Assembly (NCBI GenBank): GCA_021831035.1
Contig: JAKBNL010000006.1
Coordinates: 1-37,651 of the forward strand
DNA length: 37,651 bases
Source of the DNA: Actinomycetes bacterium
GTDB lineage: Bacteria > Actinomycetota > Acidimicrobiia > Acidimicrobiales > RAAP-2
Direction of reading: 5' to 3'
Positions 1-5,845 of the stretch are shown here, one piece after another. The translations under genes and the position numbers were made by a program. The first letter of the stretch is position 1. Each line of letters starts with the position of its first letter. A model generated the notes under the pieces. It had not been told where the DNA came from. It did no database searches and saw only the letters and a list, made by a program, of their open reading frames with translations.

Positions 1-957
1 GCCGCGCCCGCGGCGGCGGCGAGCGCCCCGGCGCTCGCCCCCCGCTCGACGCCCCCGGTACGCCTCTACGCCAAGCAGCACGGGATCGACCTCGCCGTCG
101 TGCGCGGCACCGGGCGCGACGGGCTGATCACCCGGGCGGACGTGGAGGCCCTGCTCGCGGGCGCCCCGACGGCCGCCACCCCCCGGCCGGCGGCGACGGG
201 CCCCACGACGACGTCGCGCTTCGTCGGCCACGACCTCGCCCCCTGGTCGAGCGGACCCGAGGTCGAGCGGATCCCCGTGCGCGGGGTGCTGCGCTCGATG
301 GCCGAGGCGATGACCCAGAGCGCCTTCAGCGCCCCGCACGCGGCCGTCTGGGTGCGCCTCGACGCGACGCGCACGATGGAGCTGCTCGCCTCGTTGAAGG
401 AGCGGCCGGCGCTCGCCGGCGTGCGCCTCTCGCCGCTCGCGATCGTCGCGATGGCCGTGTGCGACGCGGCCCGCCACTTCCCGGGCGTCAACTCCAGCTT
501 CGACGCCGAGAAGGGCGAGGTCGTGGTCCGCCGGGTGGTGAACCTCGGGATCGCGGCCGACACCCCGCGCGGGCTCATCGTGCCCAACGTGAAGGGGGCC
601 GACCGGCTCGACCTCGTCGGCATGGCCCGAGCGCTCAACGCCCTCGTCGACACCGCCCGGGCCGGGACGACGGCGCCCAACGACATGCTGGGCACCACGA
701 TCACCATCACCAACGTGGGTCCGTTCAACGTGGACGCCGCGGTGCCGATCCTGCCCCCGGGCACGGGGGCGATCGTCGCGGTCGGACGCGTGGCGCCCGC
801 CCCGTGGGTCGTGGGCGGCGAGGTCGTGGTCCGTCAGGTCACCGAGCTCGCCATGTCCTTCGACCACCGTCAGGTCGACGGCGCGCTCGCGAGCCGCGTG
901 CTGCGCCACATCGCGGACTACCTCGAGGACCCGGGCCCGCGACTCATCGCGGGCTGA
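1..957 (+). CDS. Dihydrolipoamide acyltransferase (E2) of a 2-oxoacid dehydrogenase complex, 3' part
   Basis: The frame is open from base 1, so the start and the lipoyl domain(s) lie upstream of the window. Visible order: an Ala/Pro-rich linker (bases 1-57), a peripheral subunit-binding domain (about 58-153, pattern VRLYAKQHGIDL...GTGRDGLITRADVEALL), a second linker, then the catalytic acyltransferase domain (about 260-945). The active-site pattern HxxxDG is present in SFDHRQVDGA, with His at 865-867 and Asp at 877-879. E2 forms the core of the pyruvate, branched-chain or 2-oxoglutarate dehydrogenase complex and transfers the acyl group from lipoamide to CoA. The substrate cannot be told from this fragment. 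An internal GTG at base 100 would cut the binding domain, so it is not the true start. The TGA stop abuts the stop of the convergent peroxiredoxin gene. Confidence 0.93.
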   Translation, partial: AAPAAAASAPALAPRSTPPVRLYAKQHGIDLAVVRGTGRDGLITRADVEALLAGAPTAATPRPAATGPTTTSRFVGHDLAPWSSGPEVERIPVRGVLRSMAEAMTQSAFSAPHAAVWVRLDATRTMELLASLKERPALAGVRLSPLAIVAMAVCDAARHFPGVNSSFDAEKGEVVVRRVVNLGIAADTPRGLIVPNVKGADRLDLVGMARALNALVDTARAGTTAPNDMLGTTITITNVGPFNVDAAVPILPPGTGAIVAVGRVAPAPWVVGGEVVVRQVTELAMSFDHRQVDGALASRVLRHIADYLEDPGPRLIAG

Positions 958-1413
958 TCAGGCGGCGCGCTGGCGCAGGGTCTCGAGGGCGCGGTCCGCG
1001 TGGGCGCTCATCGAGACCTCGCTGGCCACGACGGCGAGGATCCGCCGGTCGGGGCCGATGACGAACGTCGTGCGCTTGACCCGCAGGAACCCGAGGGAGC
1101 GCTTGACGCCGTAGAGCTCGGCGACGCGCCCGTCGGGGTCGCTCAGGAGGGGGTAACCCAGGTGGTGGCGTCGGTCGAAGTCGCCCTGCTTGGCGACCTC
1201 GTCCATGGAGATCCCCACGACCGTCGCGCCGAGCGCGGCGAACTCCGCGGCGAGGTCGCGGAAGTGGCACGACTCGCGGGTGCAGCCCGGGCTGAGGGCC
1301 GCGGGGTAGAAGAAGAGGACGACGGGGCCGGCCGCCACCAGTCCGGTCAGGGTGCGCGTCCGGCCGTCCTGGTCGACGAGGGAGAACTCCGGGGCCAGCT
1401 CGTCCACGCGCAC
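958..1413 (-). CDS. bcp: Bcp/PrxQ-type thiol peroxiredoxin
   Basis: A 151-residue cytoplasmic peroxidase of the AhpC/TSA fold that reduces hydrogen and organic peroxides. The peroxidatic Cys is C44 in SPGCTRESC, and the resolving Cys C49 follows five residues later, the spacing typical of the atypical 2-Cys Bcp/PrxQ class. Normal length for the family. The GTG start is 9 bases after the stop of the upstream response regulator gene, so both are probably on one transcript. The stop abuts the convergent E2 stop (TGATCA), leaving no room for a terminator between them. Recognition is strong; the electron donor is unknown. Confidence 0.92.
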   Translation of the reverse strand: MRVDELAPEFSLVDQDGRTRTLTGLVAAGPVVLFFYPAALSPGCTRESCHFRDLAAEFAALGATVVGISMDEVAKQGDFDRRHHLGYPLLSDPDGRVAELYGVKRSLGFLRVKRTTFVIGPDRRILAVVASEVSMSAHADRALETLRQRAA

Positions 1414-1422
1414 GAGACGAGC

Positions 1423-2118
1423 CTACGGGTCGAGTCGGAACCCGACGCCGCGCACGGTGATCAGGTGGCGCGGGTGGGCGGGGTCGTCCTCGACCTTCTG
1501 GCGCAGCCGCTTCACGTGGGTGTCGAGGGTGCGGGTGTCGGCGAGGTCGAGCCCCCACCACAGGGCGTCGAGGCAGGCCTCGCGGGTGACCACCTGGCCC
1601 AGGCGCGAGGCGAGCAGCGCGAAGAGGTCGAACTCCTTGCGCGAGAGGTCGACCTCGGTCCCGCGGCGCGCGACGGTGCGTCGGGCGAGGTCGATGCGCA
1701 GGTCGCCGAAGGCGATCACCTCGTGGTCGTCCTCGCCGGCCGGACGGCGCAGGACCGCGCGGATGCGCGCGACCAGCTCGCGCAGCCGGAAGGGCTTGGT
1801 GACGTAGTCGGCCGCCCCGATCTCGAGGCCCACGACGACGTCGACCTCGCTCGAGCGGGCCGTGACCATCACGACCGGCAGCCGCGTGGTGTCGTAGAGC
1901 TCGCGACAGAAGTCGAGACCCGACCCGTCGGGCAGCATCACGTCGAGGAGCACGAGGTCGGGCTTGCGCACGGCGAGCTGCTGGCGGGCCTCGGCGATCG
2001 TGCGCGCACCCACCACGACGAACCCCTCGACGCCGAGCCCGATGTCGAGGGCGTCGCGGTAGCTCTCCTCGTCCTCCACCACGAGGATCACCGGGCGCAC
2101 GGGCGCCTCGACGCTCAT
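1423..2118 (-). CDS. OmpR/PhoB-family response regulator
   Basis: A 231-residue regulator with an N-terminal receiver domain (about 9-125) and a C-terminal winged-helix DNA-binding domain (about 135-230). The acidic pocket is E15/D16, the phosphorylation site D59 (LLDVMLPDG), the switch residue T86 and the invariant lysine K108 (TKPF). The C-terminal signature VTREACLDALW...TRTLDTHVKRLRQK resembles RegX3/PhoP-type actinobacterial regulators. No histidine kinase gene lies next to it, so its partner is elsewhere. It precedes the peroxiredoxin gene by 9 bases on the same strand, which suggests co-transcription. The target genes cannot be read from the sequence. Confidence 0.93.
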   Translation of the reverse strand: MSVEAPVRPVILVVEDEESYRDALDIGLGVEGFVVVGARTIAEARQQLAVRKPDLVLLDVMLPDGSGLDFCRELYDTTRLPVVMVTARSSEVDVVVGLEIGAADYVTKPFRLRELVARIRAVLRRPAGEDDHEVIAFGDLRIDLARRTVARRGTEVDLSRKEFDLFALLASRLGQVVTREACLDALWWGLDLADTRTLDTHVKRLRQKVEDDPAHPRHLITVRGVGFRLDP

Positions 2119-2150
2119 CGGGGCCGTCGCGACGCGGGGGGGCGGGGGGC

Positions 2151-2196
2151 GGCACGGTCGACCTCGACCGGGGGACGCGGGGATCGACGCCGTGCC
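2151..2196. repeat. Imperfect inverted repeat between the repeat-protein gene and the response regulator gene
   Basis: Arms GGCACGG (2151-2157) and CCGTGCC (2190-2196) are complementary, with inner arms TCGA (2158-2161) and TCGA (2184-2187) stacked after a two-base bulge. The element lies about 85 bases downstream of the minus-strand repeat-protein stop and 33 bases upstream of the response regulator start. It could end the former transcript or fold in the leader of the latter. No T-run follows on the minus strand. Confidence 0.35.
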
Positions 2197-2281
2197 ACGA
2201 GGGCCACGGTACGGAGTGCGGGTTACGCGCCGGTGAAGCCCGAGGGTCCCCGGGGTGGAGGGGAAATGAAAAGTGCCGGGG

Positions 2282-3718
2282 TCAGGCGTTGAGCGTGAAG
2301 CCCTGGTACGTGGCGCCGCGCTGGTAGCTGCCCACCCCGACGCAGGCCCCGGCCCCGGCGCAGGCGATCGCGTAGAGTCCGCCGTCGACCCCGACCGTGG
2401 TCGCCCCGTCGGGCAGGGCCACGCTCGCGCCCCGCCAGCGGCCCCCGGCGAGCGTGAGGACGAGGGCCTGGTAGTGACCGGCGTGGTCGAGGTAGGCCCC
2501 GCCGGCCCGACAGGGCCCCCCGACCGGGCAGGTCACCGCGACGACGCCCCCGTTGGGCCCGCCCGAGGTCGACCCCGCCGGGACGGGCATCCGGGTCGCC
2601 CGGTGCCACGCGCCGTGGGACTCGGTGGCGAGGAACCCCTGGTAGAGCCCGTTGGCGGCCACGTACTGCCCCCCGGTCGCGCACGCCCCGGGACCCGCGC
2701 AGCTGATCCCCTGGTAGCCGTAGAGCAGGACCTTGGGGTCCCGGCGGGCCCCGGCCGGCAGAGCGAGGGCGCTCGCCTGGGGCCAGACGGGCGAGGACGA
2801 GGAGTCGACCAGGGGCTCCACGGCCCCGCTGTGGCTGATGTAGGTGCCCACCGCGGTGCACTCCCCGTCGGCGACGCAGGCCACCTCGGCGAGCGTCGTC
2901 CCGGCGTAGGTGCTGGCGTCGGTGGGGGGCGCGACCACGCTCGAGGTGAGCGTCCCCGCGTCGAGCGTGACGGCGAGGCCCTGGGTCACGTCGTTCGCGT
3001 CGATGTAGGAGCCCACCGCGACGCAGTGGGTCGCATCGGCGCAGGCCACCTGGCTCAGTCCGGCGAAGGGGTCGAGGTTGGCCGGGGTGGGCAGGGACAC
3101 CGCCTGGGCCGGGGCCCACCGGCCCCCGGTCTCGAGGGCGACGAAGGCCCGGGTGCGCGGGATGCGCGCGTCGTCGAGGTAGGTGCCCACCGCGACGCAC
3201 GCGCCGGGCGCCCCGCAGGCCACCGAGCGCACGCTGGCGACCTGTCCGGGCCCGAGGGCGTTCGCCGGCAGCCCCACCGCCAGGGCCCGGGGCCAGGCGT
3301 CGCCCGACTGGTTCGCGACGAAGGCCCGGACGTCGCCCGCCGCGTCGGTGTACGAGCCGCCCACGACGCAGCGCCCCGGCGCGGGGCAGGCGAGGGAGGC
3401 CACGGTCGTCCCGGGGTTGGCGCCCGCGTCGAGGGGGGCCCGCAGCACGCTCGGGGCGACCCACCGGCCGGCGCGCTCGTTGAGCACGACCCCGTCGACG
3501 GCCCGTCCGACCCCGGTGTAAGAGCCCGCGGCCTCACAGACGCCCGGCGCGGGGCACGCGAGGGTGGTGAGCAGCCCGCTCGCCACGCCGGTGCCCCCGG
3601 CGGGGAGGGCCGCCCGACGGGCCGGAACGCGTACCGGGGCGGCCCCCGCGGCGTTCGCGAGGGGCGAGACGAGAGCGAACGCCACCAGCACGCACGAAGC
3701 CCGGTGCAGCGTTCTCAT
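2282..3718 (-). CDS. Secreted protein of eight Cys-x5-Cys repeats, possible beta-propeller
   Basis: A 478-residue protein with a clear Sec signal peptide (MRTLHRASCVLVAFALV..., cleavage probably after residue 23-27). The rest is eight units of roughly 50-60 residues, each containing C-x5-C followed by a Gly-rich GSY/GTY turn, for example CPAPGVCEAAGSY, CGAPGACVAVGTY, CAGAGACVGVGSY. Between these lie segments of type GGRWxxAxAVxLP. The regular spacing and the W/G turns suggest blades of a beta-propeller with one disulfide per blade; this is inference. No catalytic motif was recognised. Similar Cys-repeat proteins of unknown function are common in secreted actinobacterial proteomes. A good -10 (TATACT) and a strong Shine-Dalgarno (GGAGGAAGG) lie before the ATG, so it is probably transcribed on its own. 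Confidence 0.75.
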   Translation of the reverse strand: MRTLHRASCVLVAFALVSPLANAAGAAPVRVPARRAALPAGGTGVASGLLTTLACPAPGVCEAAGSYTGVGRAVDGVVLNERAGRWVAPSVLRAPLDAGANPGTTVASLACPAPGRCVVGGSYTDAAGDVRAFVANQSGDAWPRALAVGLPANALGPGQVASVRSVACGAPGACVAVGTYLDDARIPRTRAFVALETGGRWAPAQAVSLPTPANLDPFAGLSQVACADATHCVAVGSYIDANDVTQGLAVTLDAGTLTSSVVAPPTDASTYAGTTLAEVACVADGECTAVGTYISHSGAVEPLVDSSSSPVWPQASALALPAGARRDPKVLLYGYQGISCAGPGACATGGQYVAANGLYQGFLATESHGAWHRATRMPVPAGSTSGGPNGGVVAVTCPVGGPCRAGGAYLDHAGHYQALVLTLAGGRWRGASVALPDGATTVGVDGGLYAIACAGAGACVGVGSYQRGATYQGFTLNA

Positions 3719-3760
3719 CGGCCCCTTCCTCCGAGCCCGACGTCGGCGGCTCTGGTCCTC

Positions 3761-3766
3761 AGTATA
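3761..3766 (-). promoter_or_regulatory. Candidate -10 box for the Cys-repeat protein gene
   Basis: On the minus strand the sequence TATACT occurs 42 bases before the ATG at 3718, a near-consensus -10 box in an otherwise GC-rich region. No convincing -35 box is found 16-18 bases further upstream. A GGAGGAAGG ribosome-binding site follows about 6 bases before the start. Confidence 0.45.
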
Positions 3767-3790
3767 AGAACGGTCCTGGTCATGGGGGTT

Positions 3791-4168
3791 CTAGGGCAGG
3801 TCGACGATCCGGCACGGGATCGACGCGTCCTCGTCGATCCAGTAGCTGGCGCAGATCCGGTGGTAGCCGTCGGCGACGAGGAGCGGACGGTCCCGCGACG
3901 CGCGGCCGCGGACGAGCAGGACCGGCGAGAGCCGCTTGCCCTCGTGCACCTTGGCGAGGTCCTTGGCGACGTGGGCGTTGGTGCGCTCGAGGAGCGCCAG
4001 CCGACTCGCCCGCAGCAGGTCCTTCGCCAGGTAGAGCGACGTGGGCGCCTCGCGGAGGGCACTCGCGAGCGCGTTCGCCGTGGGCGGATCGAGCACGAGA
4101 CTGAGGTAGCTCTCGGCGGCGGGGTAGTCGTGCTCCTCGGGGGCGTCCTGCCAGTGCTCGCTTCCCAC
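3791..4168 (-). CDS. Small protein with a ParB-like DGYHR motif, function unknown
   Basis: A 125-residue protein. The start was chosen at GTG 4168 because a GAGGAGG ribosome-binding site lies 4 bases upstream; the open frame runs further 5' but without gene-like composition. The C-terminal half contains KRLSPVLLVRG...PLLVADGYHRICASYW, which resembles the partner-lookup and GxHR segment of the ParB/sulfiredoxin-like N-terminal fold, where the Arg contacts a nucleotide or phosphate. The N-terminal half is helical. No HTH DNA-binding domain is present, so this is not a chromosome-partitioning ParB. It lies upstream of the Cys-repeat gene on the same strand and is divergent from the SGNH hydrolase gene. 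Coding status is well supported; the role is not known. Confidence 0.72.
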   Translation of the reverse strand: MGSEHWQDAPEEHDYPAAESYLSLVLDPPTANALASALREAPTSLYLAKDLLRASRLALLERTNAHVAKDLAKVHEGKRLSPVLLVRGRASRDRPLLVADGYHRICASYWIDEDASIPCRIVDLP

Positions 4169-4199
4169 GGGGCCTCCTCGGGGGCCGAGCCTAGGCGCA

Positions 4200-4219
4200 C
4201 GACGCGAGGGCTCGCGTCG
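4200..4219. repeat. Perfect 9-bp inverted repeat
   Basis: Arms CGACGCGAG and CTCGCGTCG are separated by two G. It stands between divergent genes, 32 bases upstream of the ParB-like start and close to a second, longer hairpin (4245-4278). A dyad this tight could be an operator for a dimeric regulator rather than an RNA hairpin. Confidence 0.5.
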
Positions 4220-4244
4220 CCCGGGCGGTTCCGCGAGACCCGTC

Positions 4245-4278
4245 GGGACCGGCCACGACCGTGGGCGTGGCCGGTCCC
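4245..4278. repeat. Perfect 13-bp inverted repeat with 8-base loop
   Basis: Arms GGGACCGGCCACG (4245-4257) and CGTGGCCGGTCCC (4266-4278) match perfectly around the loop ACCGTGGG. It sits in the 369-base divergent gap (4169-4537) where no terminator is needed. No T-run follows on either strand. It could be a regulatory dyad, a leader structure or a dispersed palindromic element. Apart from these two repeats and a candidate -10 box, nothing else was seen in this gap. Confidence 0.55.
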
Positions 4279-4468
4279 ACGTCGAGGGTCGGACCGACGA
4301 GACGCCCACGAGAGCCCACTCGGGCGCCGCCGACAGGGCGTCGTCCCCTTTCGCGCGTCTCACCACGGACGACGACGCAGCGCCGCGGCGATCGTCTCCC
4401 GTCCAGCGCCGATGCGGCCACCGCGTCGCGCCCACGGACCCGGTCCCCGCCGTGACCAGGGGGTCCCC

Positions 4469-4474
4469 TAGAAT
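4469..4474 (+). promoter_or_regulatory. Candidate -10 box (TAGAAT) for the SGNH hydrolase gene
   Basis: TAGAAT lies 63 bases before the GTG start at 4538. The same hexamer stands just before the GH16-like gene at 13960. A matching -35 box is not obvious. Confidence 0.35.
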
Positions 4475-4537
4475 GGACGCGTCCCGCGGGCGTCGCGCCC
4501 GCCCGGGGTGTGAGACCGCCCCCAACGGAGGAGTGTC

Positions 4538-5458
4538 GTGAAGTACGTCGTGCGCGCCGTCGTGGCCCTGGTGGTGCTGGCCGGGGTGTACCTGGCCGGG
4601 CGCCAGAACTCGGGGGCCGACTCGACGACGACCACCTCGACGACCGTCGCGTCGTCCAGCTCGGTGTCGGCCTTCTACCTCGACGTGGGGGCGTCGGCCT
4701 CGCTCGGCTTCCAGCCGACGGGGGTCCCGCACCACAACGGCGCGCGCACCAACACCGGCTACGCCAACGACCTGGTCTTCCGCGAGGCGCTCCGGGGCGT
4801 CACCCTCAGCCTCGACCAGATCGGCTGTCCGGGCGAGACGGTCGAGTCCATGCTCTCCACCACGGTCGCCGACCACTGCTACGCGTTGCCGATGACCCAG
4901 CTGCGCCGCGCCGAGCAGGTCCTCCAGCAGGACAAGGGCCAGACGGGGCTCGTGACCATCGACCTCGGCTTCAACGACGTGCGCGTGTGCCTCATCCACC
5001 TCCCGGTGAGCTCGGCCTGCGTCGCCGGCGCCCTCGCCCGGGTCGCGGCGGACCTCCCGGTCATCGTGCGCGACCTCAAGGCCTCGGCCGGTCCGCGCGT
5101 GCGCTTCGTGGGCCTGCTCTACAACGACCCCTACCTGGGCTACTTCCTCGACGGCCCCGCCGGCCCGGCGGAGGCCACCTACTCGCTCGAGGTGATGGAC
5201 CGGCTCAACGCCGTCATGGCGCACGCCTACCAGAGCGAGGGCGTGGCGGTGGCGAACGTGCCGGCCCTCTTCCAGACCGACGTGACGACCCGGGTGCCGG
5301 TCGACAACGTGGGCGTCATCCCCGAGAACGTGGCCGCGGCCTGCGCCTACACGTGGTTCTGCTACAAGACGCCCTTCGGCCCCGACGACCACCCAAACGA
5401 CGCCGGCTACTCCCTCATCGCCCAGGCGATCGAGGCCGTCCTGCCCGCGCGCTGGTAG
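4538..5458 (+). CDS. Secreted or membrane-anchored SGNH/GDSL-type hydrolase
   Basis: A 306-residue protein with an N-terminal hydrophobic segment (residues 4-21) followed by a Thr/Ser linker (28-44), so the catalytic domain is outside the membrane. SGNH blocks are recognisable: block I FYLDVGASASLG with Ser53 (the usual GDS reads GAS), the block II Gly in GCPGETVESM (about 96-105), block III GFND (144-147), and block V DDHPND with Asp283 or Asp284 and His285. The family hydrolyses esters, such as lipids or acetyl groups on polysaccharides. Several cysteines (97, 114, 151, 161, 269, 275) suggest disulfides. The GTG start has a GGAGGA site 5 bases upstream. The substrate is unknown; with a glycan island nearby, removal of acyl groups from sugars is possible but unproven. 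Confidence 0.8.
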   Translation: MKYVVRAVVALVVLAGVYLAGRQNSGADSTTTTSTTVASSSSVSAFYLDVGASASLGFQPTGVPHHNGARTNTGYANDLVFREALRGVTLSLDQIGCPGETVESMLSTTVADHCYALPMTQLRRAEQVLQQDKGQTGLVTIDLGFNDVRVCLIHLPVSSACVAGALARVAADLPVIVRDLKASAGPRVRFVGLLYNDPYLGYFLDGPAGPAEATYSLEVMDRLNAVMAHAYQSEGVAVANVPALFQTDVTTRVPVDNVGVIPENVAAACAYTWFCYKTPFGPDDHPNDAGYSLIAQAIEAVLPARW

Positions 5459-5473
5459 CCGCCCCGCGACCCG

Positions 5474-5782
5474 TCACTCCCCGTGGTGGTGCCCGCACCC
5501 CTCGCACTCGCCGGTGCGCGGGTGCGCGCGGCCGCCGTGCCCGTGGCGTCGCCCCCCACGCTCCGCCTCGTCGTCGCAGCACCCGTCCCACCCGCCGTGT
5601 CCGTGTCGACAGCAGTGGCGGTGCGCGGGCGACTCGACCCGCGACGCGATCCGGGCGACGGCGGTGGCGAGGGCCATCATCCCGAGGACCGGGGCGATCC
5701 GCGCGCCGAGGCGCGCGCAGCGTCGGCTGAGGGCCATCGGGTCGTGCCCGTGGTCGCCCGTCTCGTAGCGGTGCATGCTCAC
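5474..5782 (-). CDS. Small His/Cys/Gly-rich protein, possible metal binder
   Basis: A 102-residue protein not recognised as a known family. Residues 20-48 form a hydrophobic or amphipathic helix (ARLGARIAPVLGMMALATAV). The C-terminal half is rich in His, Cys and Gly (HRHCCRHGHGG, GCCDD, CEGCGHHHGE), a composition typical of transition-metal binding. GTG at 5782 has GGAGAG seven bases upstream; ATG at 5776 is an alternative start with GAGGTGA in front. It follows the GGDEF-EAL gene by 63 bases on the same strand and converges on the SGNH gene with a 15-base gap. Coding status is likely because of the ribosome-binding site and position, but not certain. Confidence 0.55.
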   Translation of the reverse strand: MSMHRYETGDHGHDPMALSRRCARLGARIAPVLGMMALATAVARIASRVESPAHRHCCRHGHGGWDGCCDDEAERGGRRHGHGGRAHPRTGECEGCGHHHGE

Positions 5783-5845
5783 CTCGTCTCTCTCCCCGGT
5801 GCCGGTCTAGGCGACGGCGCCGGATCGGACTAGGCGCGAAGGTCC

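Noticed and set aside
2273..4471. 732-codon plus-strand open frame opposite the Cys-repeat gene
   Set aside because: It spans two genes and two intergenic gaps, with no domain; the minus-strand reading has signal peptide, repeats and promoter.
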